Of a stretch of 56,485 nt of DNA, positions 42,135 to 50,826 are shown in pieces. Position 1 is the first letter of the stretch, and each line of letters starts with the position of its first letter. This DNA comes from an uncultured Oscillospiraceae bacterium. Lineage in GTDB: Bacteria > Bacillota > Clostridia > Oscillospirales > Ruminococcaceae. The stretch covers positions 1 to 56,485 of the forward strand of contig CATJVQ010000041.1 in the NCBI GenBank assembly GCA_949743955.1. Reading direction: 5' to 3'. A model generated the notes under the pieces. The model did no database searches. It had not been told where the DNA came from and worked only from the letters and a program-made list of their open reading frames with translations. A program made the position numbers and the translations under genes.

Positions 42135-44558
42135 TCAGTAGGAATCGTAGTACATATCCACAAACACGGTTACCTTTGTTTTCCGGCGCGTATGGGCATA
42201 GAGGTCCAGCGTCTCCCGCAGCATTGCGCGCAGGCGCGCGTCGTTGCGGCATTTGATGAGGATCTTGCGCCGGTAGCGCCCGGCCATGCGGTAGAGAGAA
42301 AAGTCGCTCGGCCCCAGCACCCTAAGCGGCAGAGAGGGGTAATTTCCCCCCGCCACCTTTTCCAGCGCCGCAAGCAGTTCGCCGGACGCTTCGCGCACTG
42401 CCTCCTCGCTCTCCCCTGTCACGCCCAGCGCGCACAGCGCGCAGTACGGCGGGTACAGCCCCAGCCGGCGCGACTGAATCTCCATCGAAAAGAACCGCTC
42501 GTACTGCTGTGTGCCCGCCAGCTCGATGACCGGGTTCTCCGGCGAATAGGTCTGGATATAGGCCCGGCCCTTTTTCTCCCCGCGTCCCGCACGGCCCACC
42601 GCCTGCGTGATGAGCGAAAACGTCCGCTCGAAGGAGCGGTAATCGTCGCTGTACAGGCCCTGATCCGTGCACAACACGCCCACGAGCGTCACGCCGGGGA
42701 AGTCGAGCCCCTTGGCTACCATCTGCGTGCCGATCATCACATCGTATTCATGCGCCGCGAAGGCCGCGAACGCCCGCTCATGCGAAAACTTCTGCATGGT
42801 GGTGTCCATATCCATGCGCAGCACCCGTGCGGCGGGAAAGAGCGTGTGCAGCTCCTCCTCCACCCGCTGGGTTCCCGCACCCTGATACCGCTCGTACTTC
42901 CCGCCGCACAGCGGGCACGGTTCGTCCTTCGGGCGCATGAAGCCGCAGTAGTGGCAGCACAGAGCGCCGTTGGCGCTGTGGTAGGTAAGCGTCACCGAGC
43001 AGTTCGGGCACCTCGCCGGTTCGGCGCAGGAAGCGCACTTGACAAGCGTGTGATACCCCCGGCGGTTGAGAAGCAGGACGGACTGCTCCCCTCTTTCTAA
43101 GTTTTTCCGCATCTCCTCGATGAGCGGCGCGCTCAATACGCTCGATGGCTCCGCCGGCGGATGATCGCTCTCGTCAAGAATGTACACGTCCGGCAGGACG
43201 CTCCCCGGGCGGCGCCCCGCGAGGGTGACAAGCTGATACACGCCCTTTTTCGCGTAGTAAAAGCTCTCCACGGACGGGGTCGCCGAAGCGAGGACAAGCT
43301 GGGTGCGGTGGTAGTGCGCGCGCCAGCGGGCGACGTCGCGCGCGTGGTAGCGGGGGGACTTTTCGGATTTGTAGCTCCCCTCCTGCTCTTCGTCGATGAT
43401 GATGAGGCCGAGGTTTTCCACCGGCGCGAACACGGCCGATCGTGTCCCCACCACGAGGCGCGCCTCCCCGCGGGCGATACGCTTATATTCGTCGAGCCGC
43501 TCCCCGAGGGAGAGGGCCGAGTGCATCACGGCCACGCCCGGCCCGAACGCCGCGTGGAAGAGGGCGATGGTCTGGGGCGTGAGGGCAATCTCCGGCACAA
43601 GCACGAGCACGCCCCGCCCCTTCCCGAGCACCTTCCTGGCCAGGTGCAGGAAGACCTGCGTCTTGCCCGATCCGGTCACGCCGAAGAGGAGGCTGACCGT
43701 GTACTTCCCCGCGCGCTGGGCGGCAGAGAGGGCATCCAGCGCGGCCTGCTGTGTCTCAGAGAGGGTGACAGCTTCCTTCGCGCCTCCCCCCGCCATTTTG
43801 GGCGTCCTGTAGGTTTCGCGCTCGAAGTATTCCACGATCCCCTTTTTTTGCAGGTTGTCTACCACAGCCCGGGTGACAGCTGTGTAATAGCAGATTTCCT
43901 TGAGGGACACTGTCCCATTCTCCTCCAGAAACGCCGCGGCGGCGCGCTGCTTGGGCGGCAGCTTTCCTCCCGGGGACGCACAGAGCCGCACCATGACCGT
44001 TTTCTCATCCTGCACACGCCGCTCGAGCGCCTCCTCCCGGGTGAGGACACCCCTTTCGCACAGCCGCCGGGCCGCCTCCTCCCCGGAAGGGCCCAGCGCG
44101 TCCCGGAGCTTATCCTCTGGGCAGACACCGCGCCGCGCGCGCAGGAACGAGAGGACAAGCGCCTCCCCGTCGTCCGCCCCCGCGCCGTCCGCGCCGGGGG
44201 AAATCCGGTAGCGGCAGCGCAGCCTCACGTCCAGCCCGGACGGGATCATCAGCCGCACCGCCTCGTAGTACGAGCAGAAGACAGTGTTGCGCAGATGGGC
44301 GCTCAGGCGGAGCATCTCATCGGAGAGGAGGGGGCCGCCGTCGAGTGCGGCGGCTATCGCCTTGAGCTGCCGCTCCGGCTCCTCCTCCCGGACAGAAAAG
44401 ACCATCCCCTGCCGCCTGCCGTTGCCCTGCCCGAACGGGACAAGCACCCGCCGCCCCGGCACGGCCTCCTTCGCAAGGGAGGCCGGCACCAGATAGGAAA
44501 AGAGCTGATCGTAGGAGTAGGCAGTCTTGTCCACCGCGACGAGCGCGACGAGCGCCAT
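42135..44558 (-). CDS. priA: Primosomal replication protein N' (PriA helicase)
   Basis: An 807-residue restart helicase. It has an N-terminal DNA-binding domain (DQLFSYLVPASL), a DEAD-like motor (LLFGVTGSGKTQVFLHLA, LIIIDEEQEGSYK, LASATPSVESF), and a zinc-binding insert with cysteine pairs (CASCAEPARCPNC, CCHYCGF, CPLCGG). Helicase motifs V-VI are in GTQMVAKGLDFPGVTLVGVL and QAVGRAGR. Normal length. It lies between coaBC and def in the core operon. Confidence 0.96.
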   Translation of the reverse strand: MALVALVAVDKTAYSYDQLFSYLVPASLAKEAVPGRRVLVPFGQGNGRRQGMVFSVREEEPERQLKAIAAALDGGPLLSDEMLRLSAHLRNTVFCSYYEAVRLMIPSGLDVRLRCRYRISPGADGAGADDGEALVLSFLRARRGVCPEDKLRDALGPSGEEAARRLCERGVLTREEALERRVQDEKTVMVRLCASPGGKLPPKQRAAAAFLEENGTVSLKEICYYTAVTRAVVDNLQKKGIVEYFERETYRTPKMAGGGAKEAVTLSETQQAALDALSAAQRAGKYTVSLLFGVTGSGKTQVFLHLARKVLGKGRGVLVLVPEIALTPQTIALFHAAFGPGVAVMHSALSLGERLDEYKRIARGEARLVVGTRSAVFAPVENLGLIIIDEEQEGSYKSEKSPRYHARDVARWRAHYHRTQLVLASATPSVESFYYAKKGVYQLVTLAGRRPGSVLPDVYILDESDHPPAEPSSVLSAPLIEEMRKNLERGEQSVLLLNRRGYHTLVKCASCAEPARCPNCSVTLTYHSANGALCCHYCGFMRPKDEPCPLCGGKYERYQGAGTQRVEEELHTLFPAARVLRMDMDTTMQKFSHERAFAAFAAHEYDVMIGTQMVAKGLDFPGVTLVGVLCTDQGLYSDDYRSFERTFSLITQAVGRAGRGEKKGRAYIQTYSPENPVIELAGTQQYERFFSMEIQSRRLGLYPPYCALCALGVTGESEEAVREASGELLAALEKVAGGNYPSLPLRVLGPSDFSLYRMAGRYRRKILIKCRNDARLRAMLRETLDLYAHTRRKTKVTVFVDMYYDSY

Positions 44559-44561
44559 CCC

Positions 44562-45746
44562 CTAGAGCGCCGCCAAGCGGCAGAGAATCTCGGAGGCGAG
44601 CGCGTCCTTACTCATGAGCGGCAGTTCCTCCACGCCGCCCGCCGTGATGAGGGAGGCCACGTTGGTGTCCACCGCGAAGCCCGCCCCCGGTGTAGAGAGC
44701 GAGTTGGCCACGAGCAGGTCGCAGTTTTTCTTCCGGAGCTTTTCCCGCGAATTCTCGATGAGGTTCTCGGTCTCCATCGAGAAGCCGCAGATCTTCTGCC
44801 CCTCCCGGCGGTTCTGCCCGAGCCAGAGGAGGATGTCGTCCGTCCGCTCGAGGGAGAGGGAAAGCGCTCCGTCCGCCTTCTTGATTTTCTGCGCGGCTAC
44901 CTCAGCCGGGCGGTAGTCCGCCACGGCCGCCGCCATGACGACATAATCCGCCTCCGGCAACTCCTCGCGGACAGCGTCGAACATCTCCCGCGCGCTCACG
45001 GTATGGCGCACCCGCACGCCCCACGGGTCGGGCAGCGCGCCGGGAGCGGCAGCGAGCACCCCCCCGGCGCCCAGCCGCCTCGCCGCCCGCGCGACGGCAT
45101 AGCCCATGCGGCCGGTGGAATGGTTGGTGATGTACCGCACCGGATCCAGCGCCTCCTGTGTGGCCCCCGCTGTCACGAGGACGCGCTTCCCCGCGAGAGG
45201 CTTTTCCGTTTCCAGCGCCGCCTCCACCGCCTCCTCGATGCGGCTGTACGCGGCGAAGCGGCCGCGTCCGTTGTCCCCGCAGGCGAGACGGCCGCTCTCC
45301 GCGTCGACAAACAGCACGCCCCGGCGGCGGAGGATCTCCATATTCTCCTGCGTGGCGGGATGATCGAACATGGCGGTATTCATCGCGGGGCACACAACCA
45401 CCGGGCAGCGCGCGGCGAGGAGCGTAGTGGTGAGCATATCGTCGGCAATGCCGTGCGCCATTTTGGCGATGCAGTTCGCTGTCGCGGGCGCTACGAGAAA
45501 AGCGCCGGCCCGTTTTGCCAGCGCGACGTGTTCCACATTCCATTCAAAGCCCCTGTCGAATGTCTCCACCGAGACACGGTTCCCCGATAGGGTCTGGAAC
45601 GTCTGCGGGGCGACGAGCTCGCAGGCATTCCGGGTCATGATAACGTGGACCTCATATCCCTTTTTGCACAGATTGCTGCACAGCTGCGCCGCCTTATAGG
45701 CGGCGATGGATCCCGTTACACCCAGCAGCACTGTTTTACTCGGCAT
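44562..45746 (-). CDS. coaBC: Bifunctional phosphopantothenoylcysteine synthetase/decarboxylase
   Basis: A 394-residue two-domain coenzyme A enzyme. The N-terminal flavin-dependent CoaC half has LGVTGSIAAYKAAQL, the catalytic NVEHVALAKRA histidine and PAMNTAMFDH. The C-terminal CoaB half has TAGATQEALDPVRYITNHST and GFSMETENL. It overlaps rpoZ by 11 bp. Confidence 0.96.
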   Translation of the reverse strand: MPSKTVLLGVTGSIAAYKAAQLCSNLCKKGYEVHVIMTRNACELVAPQTFQTLSGNRVSVETFDRGFEWNVEHVALAKRAGAFLVAPATANCIAKMAHGIADDMLTTTLLAARCPVVVCPAMNTAMFDHPATQENMEILRRRGVLFVDAESGRLACGDNGRGRFAAYSRIEEAVEAALETEKPLAGKRVLVTAGATQEALDPVRYITNHSTGRMGYAVARAARRLGAGGVLAAAPGALPDPWGVRVRHTVSAREMFDAVREELPEADYVVMAAAVADYRPAEVAAQKIKKADGALSLSLERTDDILLWLGQNRREGQKICGFSMETENLIENSREKLRKKNCDLLVANSLSTPGAGFAVDTNVASLITAGGVEELPLMSKDALASEILCRLAAL

Positions 45747-45978
45747 CCGTCTCCTCCCGTTCCTCCCGCTTCTTTTCGTCGATAGTCGTCACATGGCCCA
45801 TGTGCACCTTGCCGGTGGCGAATTCGCTGACCGCCGTATCAACCGGCTTTTCCTCGACGATCTCCGCCTCGTTCTCCTCCGCGTCGGCAATCTCCCTGGC
45901 ACGCTTGGCGACAGCGTAAACAAACGAATATGTGCTCTGGTCCTCACGCTTAATCTGTGACAGAATCGGTCTGAGCAT
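45736..45978 (-). CDS. rpoZ: DNA-directed RNA polymerase omega subunit
   Basis: An 80-residue omega subunit that helps assemble the beta' subunit. The conserved YSFVYAVAKRAREIAD helix is present and the C-terminus is acidic. It overlaps gmk by 29 bp and has its own GGAGG site inside gmk, so translation is coupled along gmk-rpoZ-coaBC. Confidence 0.92.
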   Translation of the reverse strand: MLRPILSQIKREDQSTYSFVYAVAKRAREIADAEENEAEIVEEKPVDTAVSEFATGKVHMGHVTTIDEKKREEREETDAE

Positions 45979-46582
45979 CCTGCAATACCTCCGTTAGCAA
46001 AGATTGTTGCCTTCTTGTAATGGTGTGCGCCGCCTCCACAGCCGCCTCCAGTTCGCGCACTGTGTCCTCGATCCGGTCGTTGACAAGGAGGAAATCGTAT
46101 TCCTGCGCCCGGCGCAGCTCCTCCACGGCCGCACGCAGCCGCTTTTCCACGCTCTGCCCATCCTCCGTGCCGCGGCCGACAAGCCTCTGCCGCAGCACCT
46201 GAAAGCTCGGGGGAAGGATGAAAATCATGGCTGCGTCCGGAAACGCGCGCTTGACCTGGAGTCCGCCCTGCACCTCGATCTCGAGCACGACGTCGACCCC
46301 CTCCCGCAGCGCCTCCTCGACCGGGGCGCGCGGTGTCCCATAATACTGATTATTGTACTGCGCCCACTCCAGCATACCGCCCGAGGAAATTTTTTCCTCA
46401 AATTGCTCCCGGGTGAGATAATAATAATGTACACCGTCCGTCTCTCCTGCCCGCGGAGCGCGCGTGGTGGCCGAGACGGATACCTTTATCCTTTCCCGCC
46501 CCGCAAGATACCGGGCGAGTACTGTCCCTTTCCCGACACCGCTGGGGCCGGAGAGGACAATCAAACGTCCCCGCTCACTCAT
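45950..46582 (-). CDS. gmk: Guanylate kinase
   Basis: A 210-residue GMP kinase. The P-loop is [17 protein letters not shown], followed by the GMP-binding [19 protein letters not shown] and [18 protein letters not shown]. The ATG at 46582 overlaps remA by 8 bp. An 80-codon open extension upstream is a shadow of remA. Confidence 0.96.
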   Translation of the reverse strand: MSERGRLIVLSGPSGVGKGTVLARYLAGRERIKVSVSATTRAPRAGETDGVHYYYLTREQFEEKISSGGMLEWAQYNNQYYGTPRAPVEEALREGVDVVLEIEVQGGLQVKRAFPDAAMIFILPPSFQVLRQRLVGRGTEDGQSVEKRLRAAVEELRRAQEYDFLLVNDRIEDTVRELEAAVEAAHTITRRQQSLLTEVLQDAQTDSVTD

Positions 46583-46841
46583 CTTCTTCCTCCCGTTCCT
46601 CGTCGTCCTCGTCGATAAAGCGGTTGGCGACGGTCTCCGGCTGCACGGCGCAGAGGATGACGTGATCGCTGTCGGTAATGATGACCGCCCGCGTGCGCCG
46701 GCCGTAGGTCGCGTCGATAAGGCTGCCGCGTTCTCTCGCGTCGGAGACGATGCGCTTGATGGGCGCGCTGTCCGGTGCGACGATGGCCACAATCCGGCCG
46801 GCCGACACCATGTTGCCAAAACCGATGTTAATCAGCTTCAT
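46575..46841 (-). CDS. remA: RemA-family DNA-binding regulator (DUF370)
   Basis: An 88-residue protein matching Rem[41 protein letters not shown], and a very acidic tail. In Bacillus RemA activates biofilm matrix genes and binds DNA as a ring-shaped oligomer. Its place between yicC and gmk is conserved. Confidence 0.94.
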   Translation of the reverse strand: MKLINIGFGNMVSAGRIVAIVAPDSAPIKRIVSDARERGSLIDATYGRRTRAVIITDSDHVILCAVQPETVANRFIDEDDEEREEEDE

Positions 46842-46855
46842 AAATTTACCGGCCC

Positions 46856-47731
46856 CTATTCAATATTCTGGATCTGCTCCCGGATCTTTTCGATCTCGCT
46901 CTTCATCTCCACTACAACGCCGGCCACGGGCGCGTCCTGGGCCTTGGAACCGATGGTATTCGTTTCGCGGTTGATCTCCTGCACAAGGAAGTCCAGCCGG
47001 CGACCGACGGCTTCGGGAGAAGAGAGGAACTGCTTAAACTGCTCGAAATGGCTGCGCAGGCGGACGGTCTCCTCGTCCACGGCCACGCGGTCGGCGTACA
47101 GCCCCGCCTCGAGCAGGATGCGCTGTTCGTCCACGGCGCGGTTCTCGAGCAGCTCCTTCATCTTCTGGTAGAGCCTCTCGCGGTAGAGGCGCACTGTCTC
47201 GGGCGAGCGCTCCTCCACAAAGGCCACGTGTTTCTCGAGGGTATCCAGCTTATCAAGCATGTCTGCCTCCAAGCGGGCGCCCTCCTGCTCGCGCATAGCG
47301 GTGAAACGCTCGAGAGCCTCCTCTGCCGCGGGCAGCACCTCCTGCCAGACAGCCTCCTCGTCCTCCTCGCTGCGGCGGACGCTGAACACCTCCGGCAGCC
47401 TTGCGACAGAGGAAAGGGACAGATCGTCCCGAAGCATGAGCGGGTCGCACAGCGAGCGCAGTGCCTGCACATAACCATGCACAAGCTCCTCGTTCAGATC
47501 CACCCGTACTCCGCCCTCCGCAGCGGAGATGGCCACGTTCACCTCAACCTTCCCACGGGACACCCGTGTTCCTATCTGTTTTTTCAGCCTCTCCTCAAGA
47601 TAGCCGTATCCGCGCGGCACCCGCGCCGAAAATTCAAAAAAGCGGTGGTTGACGGAGCGGATCTCCACCGTTACATCGTGCGCGCCCGCGCGGGCGACAC
47701 CCCGGCCATAGCCGGTCATGCTTCTAATCAC
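46856..47731 (-). CDS. yicC: YicC/YloC-family endoribonuclease
   Basis: A 291-residue protein of the YicC-like family: [28 protein letters not shown], and a C-terminal DUF1732 end, [21 protein letters not shown]. coli YicC is an RNase acting on a small RNA; here the role is inferred. It is the first gene of the 14-kb operon running to rsgA. Confidence 0.93.
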   Translation of the reverse strand: MIRSMTGYGRGVARAGAHDVTVEIRSVNHRFFEFSARVPRGYGYLEERLKKQIGTRVSRGKVEVNVAISAAEGGVRVDLNEELVHGYVQALRSLCDPLMLRDDLSLSSVARLPEVFSVRRSEEDEEAVWQEVLPAAEEALERFTAMREQEGARLEADMLDKLDTLEKHVAFVEERSPETVRLYRERLYQKMKELLENRAVDEQRILLEAGLYADRVAVDEETVRLRSHFEQFKQFLSSPEAVGRRLDFLVQEINRETNTIGSKAQDAPVAGVVVEMKSEIEKIREQIQNIE

Positions 47732-47834
47732 TGCGGCATCCCGCCTTTCTTCCGTTTGCCTGCCGGTATGCGTTCTGTGCGGTATGGGCCTCCTGCCGCA
47801 TAAAACCCATGCCGCATACTTTACCTATTCTATC

Positions 47835-47863
47835 ATCATACTATCCCCCGAGCGCAATGTCAA
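47835..47863 (-). promoter_or_regulatory. Promoter of the yicC-rsgA operon
   Basis: On the minus strand TTGACA (47858-47863), a 17-bp spacer and TATGAT (47835-47840), about 100 bp before the yicC ATG. Confidence 0.75.
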
Positions 47864-47894
47864 CGGATCCATGGCGAATTTCAGCGCTTCGTAA

Positions 47895-47924
47895 TTGACA
47901 AAATGAGGCCGGAGCATGTACACT
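47895..47924 (+). promoter_or_regulatory. Promoter for a short plus-strand RNA
   Basis: TTGACA (47895-47900), an 18-bp spacer and TACACT (47919-47924). It points into a hairpin-rich stretch without a plus-strand gene before the oxidoreductase. Confidence 0.55.
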
Positions 47925-47930
47925 ATAAAT

Positions 47931-48022
47931 AAAGGGGGCCGCAGCAGGCGGCCAGCCCAGTGTGTTTCTCAAATTGAAGACTTGGAAACCGCCGCTTGGC
48001 AGAGTGGCGGTTTCTGCGTTTT
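47931..48022 (+). ncRNA. Candidate short RNA complementary to the facing small-peptide transcript
   Basis: A predicted RNA of about 90 nt between the promoter at 47895 and the hairpin GAAACCGCC-12-GGCGGTTTC (47985-48014) plus TGCGTTTT. It starts with its own GC-rich stem (GGCCGC/GCGGCC). It runs opposite to the small-peptide transcript and would be complementary to its 3' part, the layout of antitoxin RNAs in convergent type I loci. It is a structural prediction only. Confidence 0.45.
47985..48020. terminator. Shared hairpin of the first convergent small-RNA locus
   Basis: A 9-bp stem GAAACCGCC / GGCGGTTTC. A T4-containing tail follows on the plus strand; the minus side has no T-run, so the minus transcript probably continues to the GC-rich stem near 47937-47954. 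Confidence 0.6.
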
Positions 48023-48074
48023 ACGATAATTGTGACCGTAAAGATCCCAATATGTTATGTAATGTAATCCGCAT
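48021..48074 (-). CDS. Tiny reading frame with a strong ribosome site (frameshifted small peptide?)
   Basis: The ATG at 48074 sits 6-7 nt after GGGAGGTG, an excellent site, but the frame gives only 17 residues (MRITLHNILGSLRSQLS). Two bases over, the sequence reads IGIFTVTIIVKRRNRHSAK and stays open to 47923. Removing 5 bases (AACAT) after the sixth codon would join MRITLH to that hydrophobic frame. Either the peptide is truly 17 residues, or the locus has lost its frame. No family assignment is possible from sequence alone. Confidence 0.4.
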   Translation of the reverse strand: MRITLHNILGSLRSQLS

Positions 48075-48139
48075 GACAGCACCTCCCTTCTCGGGTGGTG
48101 TAGCCGACCGCCTGCCGTTTTGCCTTGGCACCATGTTTT

Positions 48140-48168
48140 ATTTTAAAGAACTTTTCTTTTTCTGTCAA
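48140..48168 (-). promoter_or_regulatory. Promoter of the small-peptide transcript
   Basis: On the minus strand TTGACA (48163-48168), a 17-bp spacer and TAAAAT (48140-48145), giving a leader of about 60 nt before the ATG at 48074. It is one of the best promoters in the window, yet drives no long gene. Confidence 0.7.
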
Positions 48169-48274
48169 TCAGCGGGAATTTTTTCAGTTTTTTCTGCTTC
48201 CCCACTGTACACGGAGGCGCTTTTGTGCTAAAGTCAGAAACGAACGAAAAGCAATGGAAGGGAGCAGACTTAAA

Positions 48275-49342
48275 ATGACTAAACCGTTTGGCGTCGCAGT
48301 AGTGGGCTACGGCGGGATGGGCAGCTGGCACACGCGCGAACTGCAGAGCATTGAGGGGATCCGCCTGAGCGGCGCTTACGATATTTTACCGGAGCGGCGC
48401 AGAATATGCGAGGAAAACGGCATCCGTGCGTTTTCCTCGCTTGAGGAGGTCCTCTCCGATCCGGATACGGATCTCGTCACCATCGCCACCCCCAATGACG
48501 TACACCTGGAGATAGCTGTCCGGGCCATGCGCGCGGGGAAGCATGTCGTGTGCGAGAAGCCTGTTTCAATGAACGTGGCGGAGCTCGAGGAGATGATTTC
48601 CGCCGCCAACGAGACGGGGCGGCTCTTCACCGTCCACCAGAACCGCCGGTGGGATGAGGATTACCTCATGATCCGCAAAATCTACGAGGAGGGCACCCTC
48701 GGCACTGTCTACAACATTGAGTCCCGCGTCCACGGCTCGCGCGGCGTGCCGGGGGACTGGCGCAACACCGTCGAGCACGGCGGCGGCATGGTTCTTGACT
48801 GGGGCGTCCATCTCTACGATCAGATTCTCACTATGATCCCGTACCCCGTCTCGTCCGTCTACGCGGAGCTGACCCATGTCACCAACGACGTTGTCGACGA
48901 CGGCTTCCGTGTCCTCCTGCACTTCGACGCGCCCGAAGGGAAAACCGCCCCCCTGTGCCTCGTCGAGGTGGGGACAAGCAATTTCATCAACCTTCCGCGC
49001 TGGTATATGTGCGGGGAAAACGGATCAGCCGTCATCGAGGACTGGGAGAAGCACGGCCGCATCACGATGGTCTCCCACTGGGAGGACCGCGAGGCGGTGC
49101 CGGTGGTAGCCGGCGCGGGGCTCACGAAGACCATGGCCCCCCGCAGTGAGGACACCATTGAAAACTATCCCCTGCCGGAGATGCACTCCGACGTGCGCGA
49201 CTTCTACCGCGATGTGATGGACGCCGCCCGCACGGGGCGTGAGCCGCGCATCCGCCATGCCGAGCTGCTGCGCCAGATGCGCCTGGTCGAAGCGATTTTC
49301 CGTTCCGCCGAAACCGGACAGGCCGTTTCGGTCCATATCTGA
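48275..49342 (+). CDS. Gfo/Idh/MocA-family oxidoreductase
   Basis: A 355-residue NAD(P)-dependent dehydrogenase. The N-terminal Rossmann fold has VAVVGYGGMGSWHTREL, and the family signature KHVVCEKPVSMN carries the conserved EKP lysine. The C-terminal domain has GGGMVLDWGVHLYDQIL with the catalytic D-x-x-x-H. It probably oxidises a cyclic sugar or inositol; the substrate is unknown. The ATG at 48275 follows GGAAGGGAG; the longer frame upstream is not supported. It is separated from tgt by 2 bp. Confidence 0.9.
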   Translation: MTKPFGVAVVGYGGMGSWHTRELQSIEGIRLSGAYDILPERRRICEENGIRAFSSLEEVLSDPDTDLVTIATPNDVHLEIAVRAMRAGKHVVCEKPVSMNVAELEEMISAANETGRLFTVHQNRRWDEDYLMIRKIYEEGTLGTVYNIESRVHGSRGVPGDWRNTVEHGGGMVLDWGVHLYDQILTMIPYPVSSVYAELTHVTNDVVDDGFRVLLHFDAPEGKTAPLCLVEVGTSNFINLPRWYMCGENGSAVIEDWEKHGRITMVSHWEDREAVPVVAGAGLTKTMAPRSEDTIENYPLPEMHSDVRDFYRDVMDAARTGREPRIRHAELLRQMRLVEAIFRSAETGQAVSVHI

Positions 49343-49344
49343 GT

Positions 49345-50487
49345 ATGGCGGATTCCTTCTACACGCTGCATAAAACGGAGGGCGCCGCCCGCCGGGGGAC
49401 CTTTATGACCCCTCACGGCCCCATCGAGATGCCCGCGTTCATGAACGTGGGCACCGCCGGAGCCATCAAGGGCGGTGTCTCTTCTCCGGATCTGTGTGAA
49501 CTGCGCTGCCAGGTGGAGCTCTGCAACACCTATCACCTCCACCTGCGCCCAGGGGAGGAGGTTGTGCGCGCCATGGGCGGGCTGCACCGCTTCATGAACT
49601 GGGAGCGCCCCATCCTCACCGATTCCGGCGGGTTCCAGGTCTTTTCGCTGGCCAGCCTCCGCAAAATCGAGGAGGCCGGCGTCACCTTTCAGTCGCATAT
49701 CGACGGGCGGCGCATCTTCATGGGGCCGGAGGAGAGCATGCGCATCCAGTCGGCGCTGGGCTCCACCATCGCCATGGCGTTCGACGAGTGTATCCAGAAT
49801 CCGGCTGAGCGGAACTATACGTCCCGCTCTATCTCGCGCACAACGCGCTGGCTCGCCCGCTGCCGGAAGGAGATGGACATCCTGTGCTCCCGGAAGGATG
49901 CTGTCAACCCCCGGCAAATGCTCTTCGGCATCAACCAGGGTTCGACGTACCACGATCTGCGCATCGAGCACATGAAAGCTATTCGAGAGATCCCGTGCGA
50001 GGGGTATGCCATCGGCGGGCTGGCGGTAGGGGAGAGCGCGGAAGAGATGTACAGCGTCATCGAAGCCGTCGAGCCGTTCATGCCGGCGGACCGTCCGCGT
50101 TACCTGATGGGCGTGGGCACGCCGGTGAACATCCTCGAGAGCGTGCGGCGCGGGGTGGATCTGTTCGACTGCGTCATGCCCAGCCGCAATGCGCGCCACG
50201 GGCATCTGTTCACCCGGGAGGGCATACGCAACCTCAATAACGAGAAGTATAAAACCGATCCCCTGCCCATCGAGGAGGGATGCGGCTGCCCGGCTTGCCG
50301 GAATTTTTCGCGCGCGTACCTGCGGCATCTGCTGCGCGCGGGCGAGATGCTCGCCATGCGTCTGCTCGTTATGCACAACCTCTGGTTTTACAACACCCTC
50401 ATGGAGGACATCCGCCGTTCCCTCGACGAGGGCCGCTTCGACGCCTTTGCCCGCGAATGGATCCCCATCCTCGGGCGGCGGATTTGA
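49345..50487 (+). CDS. tgt: tRNA-guanine transglycosylase (queuine/preQ1)
   Basis: A 380-residue enzyme exchanging G34 for preQ1 in GUN-anticodon tRNAs; tRNA-His(GTG) in this window is one such substrate. Active-site aspartates are in LTDSGGFQVFSLA and DLFDCVMPSRNARHGHLF. The zinc site is CGCPAC with H-x26-H-type downstream residues. It starts 2 bp after the oxidoreductase with no strong site of its own, so it depends on coupling. Usual operon partners (queA, ruvB) are absent; yajC follows at 415 bp. Confidence 0.95.
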   Translation: MADSFYTLHKTEGAARRGTFMTPHGPIEMPAFMNVGTAGAIKGGVSSPDLCELRCQVELCNTYHLHLRPGEEVVRAMGGLHRFMNWERPILTDSGGFQVFSLASLRKIEEAGVTFQSHIDGRRIFMGPEESMRIQSALGSTIAMAFDECIQNPAERNYTSRSISRTTRWLARCRKEMDILCSRKDAVNPRQMLFGINQGSTYHDLRIEHMKAIREIPCEGYAIGGLAVGESAEEMYSVIEAVEPFMPADRPRYLMGVGTPVNILESVRRGVDLFDCVMPSRNARHGHLFTREGIRNLNNEKYKTDPLPIEEGCGCPACRNFSRAYLRHLLRAGEMLAMRLLVMHNLWFYNTLMEDIRRSLDEGRFDAFAREWIPILGRRI

Positions 50488-50520
50488 CGGGCGAAGAGGG
50501 GTGCGTCCGGCGGGGGAATG

Positions 50521-50529
50521 TGATATAAT
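50521..50529 (+). promoter_or_regulatory. Extended -10 promoter for a short plus-strand RNA
   Basis: TGATATAAT: a perfect TATAAT (50524-50529) with the TGn extension. No good -35 is present. It lies 34 bp after the tgt stop and points at the terminator at 50566. Confidence 0.55.
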
Positions 50530-50534
50530 AGGTC

Positions 50535-50601
50535 TCGAAGATTAAAATTTCCGCCACATGCAGTACCCCCGGGGAGATTGCGCTCCCCGGGGGTTCATTT
50601 T
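50535..50601 (+). ncRNA. Candidate 65-nt RNA facing the second small-peptide locus
   Basis: Predicted from the extended -10 promoter to the end of the T-rich tail after the 11-bp hairpin. It has no reading frame. Its 3' half is complementary to the end of the opposing small-peptide transcript, giving the same layout as the locus at 47.9-48.2 kb. No expression evidence exists here. Confidence 0.4.
50566..50601. terminator. Terminator after tgt / shared hairpin
   Basis: CCCCCGGGGAG-attgcg-CTCCCCGGGGG is a perfect 11-bp GC-only-core stem followed by TTCATTTT on the plus strand. Confidence 0.82.
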
Positions 50602-50605
50602 GTGC

Positions 50606-50722
50606 TTACCGCCCATCTCTTCTGCCGTCAAGCCACTTGCAGAAATAATATGTAATAATGTTTGCTGCGACGGTCAGCAAAAGTTTAAAACTTCCGCCAT
50701 TACGTTCGCCTCCTTCCCCCAT
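50606..50722 (-). CDS. Small hydrophobic peptide (38 residues)
   Basis: The open frame from the ATG at 50722 begins MGEGGERNGG. It then has a hydrophobic helix, SFKLLLTVAANIITYYFC, and the basic end KWLDGRRDGR, a one-pass membrane peptide pattern. I recall short clostridial peptides ending in a similar YY-x-CKWLD, but cannot check. The strong GGAGG site lies inside this frame and points to an ATG at 50700 that is out of frame (8 codons, MAEVLNFC). One extra G after that ATG would give MGGSFKLLL. So the true start, or a frameshift, is unresolved. Confidence 0.5.
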   Translation of the reverse strand: MGEGGERNGGSFKLLLTVAANIITYYFCKWLDGRRDGR

Positions 50723-50826
50723 TATGGAGCGGAGTGATGGACGGCATGTTTATTCTGCCATATTTACACGGGACAATAAATCCCGGTCGAAATTTCCTAA
50801 AATTTACGCTGTTCATAAAAATCCGA

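Noticed and set aside
43161-45590. An 809-codon plus-strand open frame opposite priA and coaBC.
   Set aside because: Shadow of GC-rich codon use in the two conserved genes; low-complexity Arg/His/Ala sequence with no motif.
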